DNA of 64,000 nucleotides, from NCBI RefSeq assembly GCF_030811835.1, contig NZ_JAUSRO010000005.1, positions 310,001 through 374,000 of the forward strand, written 5' to 3'. The position numbers were made by a program, and so were the translations under genes. Source of the stretch: Variovorax ginsengisoli (GTDB taxonomy: Bacteria; Pseudomonadota; Gammaproteobacteria; Burkholderiales; Burkholderiaceae_C). Under the pieces are notes generated by a model. It saw only the letters and a list, made by a program, of their open reading frames with translations. It searched no databases and had not been told where the DNA came from. This document shows, piece by piece, positions 13,638-21,083 of the stretch; the first letter of the stretch is position 1; the number at the start of each line of letters is the position of its first letter.

Positions 13638-14342
13638 ATGAAAATAAATGACTTAAAGCCTGGCGCTAAAAGGCCGCATGGCGAAGAATTTTCGAGGGCG
13701 TCGGTGATAGGGCCAATCGTGGCATTCGTCCTAGGTGGTTGCGTCGCCGCGCCTGCTACGCTTGCTGAACTGCCTCAAGCAGTACAGGATGCGTCCTCGT
13801 GCATGCCGCGATATCCGGCCGAAGCAAAGCGGTACAGCCAGGAGGGCCGAGTTGTCCTGAAGGTGTTTGTCGATGTGAGTGGAAGGGTGTCGGAGGCCGA
13901 GGTGGGCAAGTCGAGCGGATTTCCACTGCTGGACAAGGCGGCACTCGAGTCGGCAACCTGCTTGAGCTATCAGCCCGGAAAGGTCGACGGCGTCCCACAG
14001 GCAATGTGGGTCACCACGCCCATAAACTTTGTGCTCCGCGGTGCGGGCGGACCAGTTGCACCAACCGGTGCATTTCAAATGGACTACGGCACTAAAGTTG
14101 CGCAGGCGGTTCGCAAGAACGTCCACTATTTCGAGGAAGTCACGGGCAATCCGGGTGCAGAAGTCACCTTGAGACTTAGCCCTGACGGCAGAATCGTTGA
14201 ACGAACGCTCACGAAGACCAGCGGCACGTCCAGTTGGGACCGGGCGGCGCTGGCCGCAGTAGACAAAACAGAGTCACTACCGCTCGACGCTAACGGAAAA
14301 TTGCCGGCAACCCTCGTACTGGTCATGAGGTCAAAGAGGTGA
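13638..14342 (+). CDS. Lipoprotein with two TonB/TolA C-terminal-like domains
   Basis: A 234-residue protein. The N-terminus has a basic stretch and a hydrophobic segment ending in the lipobox LGGC (Cys35), so it is probably an envelope lipoprotein. The first domain (about residues 55-145) carries the TonB C-terminal pattern: CMPRYPAEAKRYSQEGRVVL, VDVSGRVSEAEVGKSSGFPL, LDKAALESATCLSYQPGKVD and TTPINFVL. The second (about 150-232) has the related TolA/TonB arrangement, with VTLRLSPDGRIVERTLTKTS followed by SWDRAALAAV. TonB normally has an N-terminal transmembrane anchor; a lipid anchor and two domains are unusual. An in-frame start at 13614 is less likely. Confidence 0.8.
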   Translation: MKINDLKPGAKRPHGEEFSRASVIGPIVAFVLGGCVAAPATLAELPQAVQDASSCMPRYPAEAKRYSQEGRVVLKVFVDVSGRVSEAEVGKSSGFPLLDKAALESATCLSYQPGKVDGVPQAMWVTTPINFVLRGAGGPVAPTGAFQMDYGTKVAQAVRKNVHYFEEVTGNPGAEVTLRLSPDGRIVERTLTKTSGTSSWDRAALAAVDKTESLPLDANGKLPATLVLVMRSKR

Positions 14343-14388
14343 CGCGAGGCTATTGCAGGCTGTAGGACGGAGCAACGCGACGCTATGC

Positions 14389-14411
14389 ATTCGGCCCAAA
14401 CCGGGACGGTC
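14389..14411 (+). repeat. Array boundary motif, copy 14
   Basis: ATTCGGCCCAAACCGGGACG lies 46 bp after the TonB-domain lipoprotein stop codon, in a 230-bp gap with no gene. Confidence 0.5.
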
Positions 14412-14486
14412 GCCCGTGCGGCAGAATTCGGCCGAGGCAGTGTCAGCGTTTGAATGTCGGCTTCGGGGCGGGCCGTACAGCCGCTT

Positions 14487-14507
14487 TGGCCCCAAAGCAG
14501 AAGTTAC
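14487..14507 (+). repeat. Array boundary motif, copy 15 (degenerate)
   Basis: TGGCCCCAAAGCAGAAGTTA is the last copy I can see, about 100 bp after copy 14 and before the convergent CatB/Vat-type gene. Confidence 0.35.
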
Positions 14508-14572
14508 CACTTTCCAAAATAGGCCGTTGCATCAGCGATACTACCAGCCTTGGATCATTCAAATCGCCACAC

Positions 14573-15208
14573 CTAAAATGACGCAGATTGCAAGGCCGCG
14601 ACGTCGCCTGAAACAATGGCGCTTAAATTCTCGGTAATTTTTTCTATAGGCCAATCCCACCACGCGATGGCCTGCAAGGTCTCCACGATCTCAGCCGGAA
14701 AACGCTCCTTGATGGGCTTGGCAGGGTTGCCGCCGACAACCGTGTACGCGGGCACATCCTGAACAACCACGGAGCGCGACGAGACGATGGCGCCGTTTCC
14801 GATATGGACACCGGGCATGACGAGGACGTCATAGCCCATCCAGACATCGTTGCCGACGACCGTGTCGCCCTTGTAAGGTAAGTCGCCTGGCGAGGGCGCC
14901 ACCTTCTCCCATCCGTTTCCGAAAATCTGAAAGGGATAGGTCGATATACCGGACAGCCTGTGGTTGGCGCCGTTCATGATGAACTTGGTGCCGCGGGCAA
15001 AGGCGCAGAACTTCCCGATGATGAGCTTGTCACCGATGAACGGGAAATGGTAGAGAACATTCCGCTCGAAGTTCTCGGAGTCTTCCGGGTCATCGTAATA
15101 GCTGTAGTCGCCAACAACGATGTTCGGGTTTCGCACCGTGTTCTTGATGAAACACACCTGCGGGAATCCGTCCATGGGATGCGGATTCGTGGGGTCGGGT
15201 CCGTTCAT
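14573..15208 (-). CDS. CatB/Vat-type xenobiotic O-acetyltransferase
   Basis: A 211-residue left-handed beta-helix acetyltransferase of the CatB / Vat (streptogramin A) group. Hexapeptide repeats are visible (LIIGKFCAFARGTKFIMNGA, then VVGNDVWMGYDVLVMPGVHI and GNGAIVSSRSVVVQDVPAYT). The catalytic histidine is in NGANHRLSG (H83), and YTVVGGNPAKPIKERF is the conserved C-terminal turn. The length equals that of known CatB proteins. Resistance to chloramphenicol or streptogramin is possible but not demonstrable; many chromosomal homologues act on other substrates. The start at 15208 has an AGGAG ribosome-binding site. It ends the accessory region and is divergent from the DNA-repair operon. Confidence 0.88.
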   Translation of the reverse strand: MNGPDPTNPHPMDGFPQVCFIKNTVRNPNIVVGDYSYYDDPEDSENFERNVLYHFPFIGDKLIIGKFCAFARGTKFIMNGANHRLSGISTYPFQIFGNGWEKVAPSPGDLPYKGDTVVGNDVWMGYDVLVMPGVHIGNGAIVSSRSVVVQDVPAYTVVGGNPAKPIKERFPAEIVETLQAIAWWDWPIEKITENLSAIVSGDVAALQSASF

Positions 15209-15314
15209 GTGTTCGCTCCTGGAGAAGCCTCGATTTTGCCGATGCCCTCTGCGGTGCAAGCGGGCGGGCAAGCGAACGAGCGTGCAAGTTCAAACAACCC
15301 CACTGGCGGAATAA

Positions 15315-15330
15315 CTGTATATTCATCCAG
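15315..15330 (+). promoter_or_regulatory. LexA (SOS) box-like operator over a -10 element
   Basis: CTGTATATTCATCCAG fits CTGT-N8-ACAG with one mismatch in the outer half-sites, and the AT-rich spacer matches strong LexA boxes. TATATT (15318-15323) inside it could be the -10 element, which would put transcription start at or near the GTG at 15330. LexA control of the repair operon is an inference. Confidence 0.6.
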
Positions 15331-16646
15331 TGAACATTCAAAGCAAGCTCGCCATTCTGGCCGACGCCGCCAAGTACGACGCCTCCTGCGCGTCCAGCGG
15401 CACCAGCAAGCGCAACTCGGTCGGCGGGCGCGGCATCGGCTCGACCGAAGGCTCGGGCATCTGCCACAGCTATGCGCCGGACGGCCGCTGCATCTCGCTG
15501 CTGAAGATCCTGCTGACCAATTTCTGCCAGTACGACTGCCTCTACTGCGTCAACCGCGTCACCAGCAACGTGCCGCGTGCGCGCTTCACTGTCGATGAGG
15601 TGGTGCAACTCACGCTCGATTTCTATCGCCGCAACTGCATCGAGGGCCTGTTTCTTTCCAGCGGCATCATCCAGAACCCCGACTACACCATGGAGCAGGT
15701 GGTCGAGGTGGCGCGCGTGCTGCGGGAAGACCACGACTTTCGCGGCTACATCCACCTCAAGACCATCCCCGACGCGTCGGCGGAGCTGCTGGAAAAGGCG
15801 GGCCGCTACGCCGACCGGCTGAGCATCAACATCGAGCTGCCGACCGTGCAGGGCCTGGCCGCCCTGGCGCCCGAGAAAGACGGCGCTGCCATCCGCCGTT
15901 CGATGGCGCGGCTGCGCGTGCACATCGACGACGCCAAGGGCGAGGCGCGCGATGCCGCGGCGAACAAGGTCGTCTCGATGCCGCAGGGCGGCCCGCGCCG
16001 GGCCGTGGCGCCGCGCTTTTCGCCAGCGGGCCAGAGCACGCAGATGATCGTGGGCGCCGACGCCACCGACGACCGCACCATCCTGTCGACCAGCGCCAAT
16101 CTCTACAGTGCCTACCGGTTGCGGCGCGTGTACTACTCGGCCTTCAGCCCGATCCCCGATGCCTCGTCGGCGCTGCCGCTGCAGGCCGCACCACTGGTGC
16201 GCGAGCACCGGCTCTACCAGGCCGACTGGCTGATGCGCTTCTACGGCTTCACGCATGACGAGATCGTGCCACCCACGGTGCCCGGCGCGGCCGGCGGCGC
16301 GCAGGGTGCCACACCGTCGGGCGGCATGCTCGCGCTCGACGTCGATCCCAAGCTGGCCTGGGCGCTTGCGCACCGTGACCGCTTTCCGGTCGACCTGAAC
16401 GTTGCGCCGCGTGAAATGCTGTTGCGGGTGCCTGGGCTGGGCGTCAAGGCGGTGGAGCGCCTGCTGGTCGCGCGCCGCGTTCGCCGCCTGCGCAGCGACG
16501 ACCTCACGCGCCTGCATGTGCCGCTGCGCAAGGTGTTGGCCTTCGTGCAGCTGGCCGACCACCGGCCCGGCCGCGGTCTCGATGCCGTCAACCTGGCCGC
16601 GCAGTTCAAACCCGCGCCAGTGCAGGCCTCTCTTTTTTCAACCTGA
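15330..16646 (+). CDS. Radical SAM protein of the UDG-linked DNA modification/repair family
   Basis: A 438-residue radical SAM protein. The 4Fe-4S motif is CQYDCLYC (Cys66, 70, 73), inside ISLLKILLTNFCQYDCLYCV. The N-terminus (KLAILADAAKYDASCASSG) and GICHSYAPDGRC are hallmarks of the family usually found with a uracil-DNA-glycosylase partner (TIGR03916). Near the C-terminus LLRVPGLGVKAVERLL is a helix-hairpin-helix DNA-binding motif, so the protein probably works on DNA. The start is GTG at 15330, and the family-typical N-terminus begins there. The UdgX fusion gene follows after 41 bp. The reaction is not established for this family. Confidence 0.88.
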   Translation: MNIQSKLAILADAAKYDASCASSGTSKRNSVGGRGIGSTEGSGICHSYAPDGRCISLLKILLTNFCQYDCLYCVNRVTSNVPRARFTVDEVVQLTLDFYRRNCIEGLFLSSGIIQNPDYTMEQVVEVARVLREDHDFRGYIHLKTIPDASAELLEKAGRYADRLSINIELPTVQGLAALAPEKDGAAIRRSMARLRVHIDDAKGEARDAAANKVVSMPQGGPRRAVAPRFSPAGQSTQMIVGADATDDRTILSTSANLYSAYRLRRVYYSAFSPIPDASSALPLQAAPLVREHRLYQADWLMRFYGFTHDEIVPPTVPGAAGGAQGATPSGGMLALDVDPKLAWALAHRDRFPVDLNVAPREMLLRVPGLGVKAVERLLVARRVRRLRSDDLTRLHVPLRKVLAFVQLADHRPGRGLDAVNLAAQFKPAPVQASLFST

Positions 16647-16687
16647 GCGCCTACACGCCGGAGCGCGCCACCGCTGAAGATGTCTGC

Positions 16688-18253
16688 ATGTCCGCGCACT
16701 CCATTACCATCGACGGCGACACCGACTGGCTGGGCTTCCGGCGCGAAGCGCGTGCGTTGCTCGCCCGCCAGGTGCCCCCCGACGAGGTGAGCTGGCACAC
16801 GCGCGCCAGCGCCGCCGAAGACCTCTTTGCCAGCGCGTCCAGCGAGGACGAGGCGGCCGCGCTCGCACCCGATCTGCCACGGGCCACTGCGCGCGTGGCC
16901 GCTTCGTCGAACTCGGCCGTGGTGCCTGCCTCTTTCCTGCGCCTGTGCGAAACGGTGATCCTGCACCACGACCCCGACCGCTTCGGTCTGCTCTACCGCC
17001 TACTCTGGCGCATGGTGCAAGAGCCCGGCCTGCGCCACGACCCGCTCGACGCCGATCGCGTGCGTGCCCAGCACATGGCGCAGGCCGTACGGCGCGACAT
17101 GCACAAGATGAAAGCCTTCGTGCGCTTTCGCACCGTCGAGCAGGCCGAGGGCGAAGCGCCACTGCACGTGGCCTGGTTCGAACCCGATCACCACATCGTC
17201 GAGGCGGTGGCGCCCTTCTTCGTACGCCGCTTCACGCAGATGCGCTGGGCCATCCTCACCCCGGAACGCTCGATGCAGTGGCGTCCGGACGACGCGCAGG
17301 GCGCGCTGCAGTTGGGGCCGGGCGCGCGCCGCCAGGACCTGCCGCCTGCCGATGCGGGCGAGCAGCTGTGGCTCACGTATTACCGGCACATCTTCAACCC
17401 GGCACGCCTCAAGCTGGCGATGATGCAAAAGGAGATGCCTCGGCGCTACTGGCGCAATCTGCCCGAAGCCGAACTCATCGATCCCCTGGCAGCGCAGGCC
17501 CTCGCACGCAGCGGCCAGATGATCGATGCACCCGCCACCCGGCCTGCGCGCCGCATTGCCGCCGTGCCCCATCTGGCGCGGACGGCCGAGGTCGTGCCCG
17601 TGCCTGCGCTGTCCTCCGACCCGACCCAGGCGCTCGCGCAATTGCGGTTGGCGAGCAACCGCTGCCGAGCCTGCCCCATCGGTGCGCACGCGACCCAGTC
17701 GGTGTTCGGCGAGGGGCCTGTGCGCGCCGCGCTCATGGTGGTGGGCGAGCAGCCCGGTGACCAGGAAGACCTGCGCGGGCGGCCTTTCGTCGGGCCGGCC
17801 GGCCAGCTGTTCGAGCGGGGCATTGCGGAACTGGGCTGGCCGCGCGCCGAGATCTACGTCACCAATGCGGTCAAGCATTTCAAGTACGAGTTGCGCGGGC
17901 AGCGCCGCATCCACAAGACGCCCTCGCAGCAGGAGGCTGCCGCATGCCTGCAGTGGCTGGAGCATGAACTGGCGCAGGTGCAGCCACGCGCCGTGGTCGC
18001 GCTGGGCGCCACGGCGGCGCGCGCATTGCTCGGGCGTCCGGTGGCGGTGATGCGGGAACGCGGCCGGTGGCACACCGGCGTGGGAGGCGAACAGGTGCTG
18101 GTGACGCTGCACCCGTCGGCACTGCTGCGCGCCGACCCGGCCGACCATGAGGCCGCCTACGCCGCGTGGCTCAAGGATCTGGCGTTGGCCAGCGAATTCG
18201 TGACGGTTTCCGGCAACGATATTCGGCAATCAACGGCAGTAATTGGCATTTGA
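16688..18253 (+). CDS. Fusion of radical-SAM-linked domain and UdgX-type uracil-DNA glycosylase
   Basis: A 521-residue protein with two parts. Residues 1-270 match the radical-SAM-linked domain (TIGR03915), with RRDMHKMKAFVRFRTVE and WLTYYRHIFNPARLKLAMMQ. Residues 318-521 are a UdgX-type uracil-DNA glycosylase: CRACPIG (Cys326, 329), GEQPGDQED (353-361), NAVKHFKYE, QRRIHKTP and HPSALLR. His409 in RRIHK corresponds to the histidine that in mycobacterial UdgX links covalently to the abasic DNA product. Cys326, 329 and 420 are likely Fe-S ligands; a fourth is not obvious. It is the second gene of the repair operon and probably acts with the upstream radical SAM protein on damaged or modified DNA. 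Confidence 0.9.
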   Translation: MSAHSITIDGDTDWLGFRREARALLARQVPPDEVSWHTRASAAEDLFASASSEDEAAALAPDLPRATARVAASSNSAVVPASFLRLCETVILHHDPDRFGLLYRLLWRMVQEPGLRHDPLDADRVRAQHMAQAVRRDMHKMKAFVRFRTVEQAEGEAPLHVAWFEPDHHIVEAVAPFFVRRFTQMRWAILTPERSMQWRPDDAQGALQLGPGARRQDLPPADAGEQLWLTYYRHIFNPARLKLAMMQKEMPRRYWRNLPEAELIDPLAAQALARSGQMIDAPATRPARRIAAVPHLARTAEVVPVPALSSDPTQALAQLRLASNRCRACPIGAHATQSVFGEGPVRAALMVVGEQPGDQEDLRGRPFVGPAGQLFERGIAELGWPRAEIYVTNAVKHFKYELRGQRRIHKTPSQQEAAACLQWLEHELAQVQPRAVVALGATAARALLGRPVAVMRERGRWHTGVGGEQVLVTLHPSALLRADPADHEAAYAAWLKDLALASEFVTVSGNDIRQSTAVIGI

Positions 18254-18286
18254 TGGCACCAATGCAGTAGGACAGCAGCGCTCATC

Positions 18287-18303
18287 ATGCTGCAGTGCAG
18301 CAT
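18287..18303. promoter_or_regulatory. Perfect 17-bp dyad upstream of phasin-like gene
   Basis: ATGCTGCA-G-TGCAGCAT is a perfect inverted repeat containing CTGC-N3-GCAG, resembling the sites bound by the polyhydroxyalkanoate regulator PhaR at phasin promoters (CTGC/GCAG half-sites). It lies 44 bp before the phasin-like start codon. PhaR binding is an inference. Confidence 0.5.
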
Positions 18304-18346
18304 AAAAAGGCCATGAAGCCTATAGTTCACTCTCTGCCCTTACTCC

Positions 18347-18850
18347 ATGGCTGCCATGACCACCACCTTTTCTTCGCGCTACTTCAATCCCCTGCTTCTG
18401 TGGGTCGACGTTGCGCTCAAGACGCAGGAAATGCTGCTGTCCTCGGGCTCGGTGATTCAGATGCGCACCGAGCGCATGGCGCTGGCCGGCCTGGCGCCGA
18501 ACGCCGCGGATCTGGCGGAGTTCCAGCTGATGAGCCAGGAAAAGATGGAGGCGGCCAGCGAATCGAGTGCTGCCATCGCGGCACAACTGCAGAACACCAC
18601 GGCGTCGCTGTTCCATCGGTCGGTCCGGCAGTGGTTCGGAGGGGCGGCGGCGTGGGTCGGGCTGGCGACCAGCCTCACGCCGGCGCAGGCTGCCGCGCAC
18701 AGCCACCAGCTGATGAACGTGTCACGGCAGGCCGCGGCCAATGCCACGCACCTGACGAGTGCCAGCGCCCGTGTCGTGCAGCGTGGCCTCAAGCCGATTC
18801 ATGCCAAGGCAACGGCCAACGCACGGCGGCTGGCGCAATACGAAGCCTGA
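18347..18850 (+). CDS. Phasin-like protein
   Basis: A 167-residue, helical, alanine-rich protein: FNPLLLWVDVALKTQEMLLS, then RTERMALAGLAPNAADLAEF and FQLMSQEKMEAASESSAAIA, with a basic C-terminus. The composition and helix pattern resemble phasins and polyhydroxyalkanoate-granule-associated proteins, which coat storage granules. The upstream CTGC/GCAG dyad supports that reading, as phasin promoters are commonly PhaR-controlled. No PHA synthase gene is in the window, so the evidence is circumstantial. Several adjacent hydrophobic stretches are too amphipathic for membrane spans. It ends 4 bp before the convergent metallophosphoesterase gene. Confidence 0.55.
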   Translation: MAAMTTTFSSRYFNPLLLWVDVALKTQEMLLSSGSVIQMRTERMALAGLAPNAADLAEFQLMSQEKMEAASESSAAIAAQLQNTTASLFHRSVRQWFGGAAAWVGLATSLTPAQAAAHSHQLMNVSRQAAANATHLTSASARVVQRGLKPIHAKATANARRLAQYEA

Positions 18851-18854
18851 GTCC

Positions 18855-20036
18855 TCAGCTGCGCACCAGACGCAGCAGCGTGATTTCCGAGGGCGCACCA
18901 AAGCGCTTGGGCGGCCCCCAGTAGCCGGTGCCGCGGCTCGTGTAGATCCACATGTCGCCCAGCTTGTTGAGCCCTGCTACGAAAGGCTGCTGCAGCGGCA
19001 CGAACAGATTCCACGGGAAGAACTGACCCCCGTGGGTGTGGCCTGACAGCTGGAGCTGAAACCCCGCCTGGGCCGCTGCCGGCGCACTGCGCGGCTGGTG
19101 CGCGAGCAGCACCCGCGTGGTCGCCGCGACCGGCGCACCCGCAAGGGCCGCCTGCGGATCGCTGGCCTGCGCGGCGTCGAAATGCCCGGCGGTGTAGTCC
19201 GTCACACCCGCGAGCACCAGCAGGTTGCCGTCGTGCTCCTCGTCGGTCTGGGCGCCGCGGCTTTCGCGGGTCTTGAGCAGAACGTGTTCGTTGAGCAGCA
19301 CGCGCAGGCCGAGCCGGCGCAACTCGTCGATCCAGGCCGGCGCACCTGCGTAGTACTCATGGTTGCCGGTGACGACGAAAGTGCCGTGGCGCGCGCGCAG
19401 CCCCGACAGCGGCGCGATGTGGTCGCGCAACTCGGCCACCGAGCCGTCCACCAGGTCGCCCGTGATCGCGATCACGTCTGCTTCCAGTGCGTTGACGGCA
19501 TCCACGATGCGCTGGATGTAGCCGCGCTTGATGGTCGGGCCGACGTGAATGTCGCTCAGCTGGGCAATCGTGAAGCCGTGCAGCGCCCAGGGCAAGTCCG
19601 GCATCGGCACGTCCACGCGCACCACTGCCGCGGTGCGCCGCGCATTGAAGAAGCCGATGAGCGAGGTTGCGGTGGCCAGCACCGGCACGGCCAGCGCACT
19701 CCAGCGCTGTGCCTGCACCGTGTCGATCTGAAAGGGGAACGCCAGGCTGGCGAGCCAGGTGGCAAGCATTCCGCCATCGCGCACGAGGGTGAGCACAAAC
19801 ATCGATGAGAACCAGCCCATGCTGACCAGGCCCAGCCACTTCCAGCCATCGGCCAGCGGCGTGGCCTTGGAGCGAAGGCCGATGAAGGGCAGCGGCATGC
19901 TCACGGCAGAGATGGCGAGCGCCAGTAGCAGCGCCAGTGCGGGTACGGCGGCGAGCCCACCCATCGCCGGCACCAGCCGGATCGCGATGTAGAAGTGCAG
20001 GAGGGTGGTGACGACAGTGAGCGGAAGCAGAGGCAT
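18855..20036 (-). CDS. Membrane-anchored metallophosphoesterase
   Basis: A 393-residue protein. Residues 1-145 hold several hydrophobic helices (PLLPLTVVTTLLHFYIAIRL, then GLAAVPALALLLALAISAVS). The C-terminal calcineurin-like domain has all metal motifs: LSDIHVGP, TGDLVDG, VTGNHEYY, LLAHQP and LSGHTHGGQ. This layout is that of the YkoE/YaeI-like membrane phosphoesterases, which hydrolyse phosphodiesters such as UDP-diacylglucosamine relatives or lipid phosphates; the substrate is not evident here. The start at 20036 is chosen because upstream residues (MQKKCLAFAVAPC) do not resemble the family, though 20132 remains possible. Confidence 0.85.
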   Translation of the reverse strand: MPLLPLTVVTTLLHFYIAIRLVPAMGGLAAVPALALLLALAISAVSMPLPFIGLRSKATPLADGWKWLGLVSMGWFSSMFVLTLVRDGGMLATWLASLAFPFQIDTVQAQRWSALAVPVLATATSLIGFFNARRTAAVVRVDVPMPDLPWALHGFTIAQLSDIHVGPTIKRGYIQRIVDAVNALEADVIAITGDLVDGSVAELRDHIAPLSGLRARHGTFVVTGNHEYYAGAPAWIDELRRLGLRVLLNEHVLLKTRESRGAQTDEEHDGNLLVLAGVTDYTAGHFDAAQASDPQAALAGAPVAATTRVLLAHQPRSAPAAAQAGFQLQLSGHTHGGQFFPWNLFVPLQQPFVAGLNKLGDMWIYTSRGTGYWGPPKRFGAPSEITLLRLVRS

Positions 20037-20196
20037 CAGGGCCTTGGAACGGGTGACAGGGAAGAAACGATGCCGCAGTGCCCGTGCGTCAGCACAGGGT
20101 GCCACTGCAAATGCGAGGCATTTCTTCTGCATTCAAGCCCCATGCCAGGCCGGTGATTTCGGCCTGCGGCCTCTGTCTGGCCTTGCGGCCGTCCAC

Positions 20197-20517
20197 TCAT
20201 GCAATCGTGAAAGCCAGCGTCATGGCGCCGATCGCCAGGATCGCGAGGCCCATGAGGAACACCACTTCGGCCCAGGTTTCGTGCCGGGGCCCGTGGTAGC
20301 GCGAGCGCATCGACACGAACGACAGCACCGCGCTGGCCAGGAACACGAGCGCATCGACCGCCAGCAGCTTGTCCAGGACCATGCGCGAAGGGCCGCCCTG
20401 GCGCAGATGCCCGATCGACAGCACCGTCATGCACACGCCGATCATCGTGGCCGAGGTCGGCAGGATGTGCGCGGACAGGCCCCGGCCCACCGCCGCATCG
20501 CGCAGCGCCGGTGGCAC
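20197..20517 (-). CDS. Small membrane protein, 106 residues
   Basis: An unrecognised protein with three probable membrane helices: ATMIGVCMTVLSIGHL, LLAVDALVFLASAVLSFVS and VVFLMGLAILAIGAMTLAF. The GTG at 20517 is preferred because the first helix begins before the next in-frame ATG (20445). It starts one base after the upstream gene's stop codon, so the two are probably translated from one message. Function is unknown; the sequence shows no conserved enzyme motif. Confidence 0.6.
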   Translation of the reverse strand: MPPALRDAAVGRGLSAHILPTSATMIGVCMTVLSIGHLRQGGPSRMVLDKLLAVDALVFLASAVLSFVSMRSRYHGPRHETWAEVVFLMGLAILAIGAMTLAFTIA

Positions 20518-20518
20518 G

Positions 20519-21004
20519 CTACAACGGCGCTCTGGCGTTGGAGGCCGCCATGTCGGTGTGGGCGGGCCAGAGGAAGACCGAGCGTGTGCCGGTGCCCGCG
20601 TGCACGGTCAGCGGCTGCTTGAGCGTCTGGCCGGCGAGCACGGCCTCCACCTCGTAGGTGCCCGGTTCCAGGCGCGCCACGAGGAACGGTCCGCCGGCAA
20701 GGACGTGGTCGAGCACCGCCTGGCCATTCGCGTTGCGCACCGTCACGCGTACGTCGGCGGCGAAATCGGCGCTTTTGTGGTCCTGCGTGGCAAATTCGAG
20801 GGTGGCGGGCCAGCGAGGCGAAATCGTTTCCATGAACCTGGCCTCGTCGCTGCCGATGCCGCCGCTCATGTACTCAATGCCGTGGGCCATGTGGATGGGC
20901 GGGTTGGTGACCGCCTGTGCCGACAGCGCGCCCACCAGTCCTGCGCCGAAAACCATCGCGGCCACCAGGGGCCGCACTGTGTGCCAAATCGCCATGATGT
21001 GCAT
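20519..21004 (-). CDS. Secreted paralogue B of a tandem pair, unknown function
   Basis: A 161-residue protein with a Sec signal peptide (IWHTVRPLVAAMVFGAGLVG, cleavage likely after ALSAQA). The mature N-terminus NPPIHMAHGIEYMSGG and the C-terminal beta-sandwich-like part (FLVARLEPGTYEVEAVLAGQ) align with the upstream gene product at 21084-21671, so this is a tandem duplication. The C-terminal half resembles carboxypeptidase-regulatory/transthyretin-like domains used in envelope and adhesin proteins. It is co-directional with, and 79 bp from, its paralogue and has no other recognisable partner. Confidence 0.7.
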   Translation of the reverse strand: MHIMAIWHTVRPLVAAMVFGAGLVGALSAQAVTNPPIHMAHGIEYMSGGIGSDEARFMETISPRWPATLEFATQDHKSADFAADVRVTVRNANGQAVLDHVLAGGPFLVARLEPGTYEVEAVLAGQTLKQPLTVHAGTGTRSVFLWPAHTDMAASNARAPL

Positions 21005-21083
21005 CCTTTAACGTGGGTGTGAATTCCACGAGGGCACTGTGCGGCGCCGTGCTTAGGCGGAACTTAAAGGCCGGTGCGCACGG

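Noticed and set aside
2614..14507. The recurring motif as integron attC sites
   Set aside because: The copies lack the RYYYAAC and GTTRRRY core pair, and no integron integrase gene is visible in the window, so a classical integron call is not supported.
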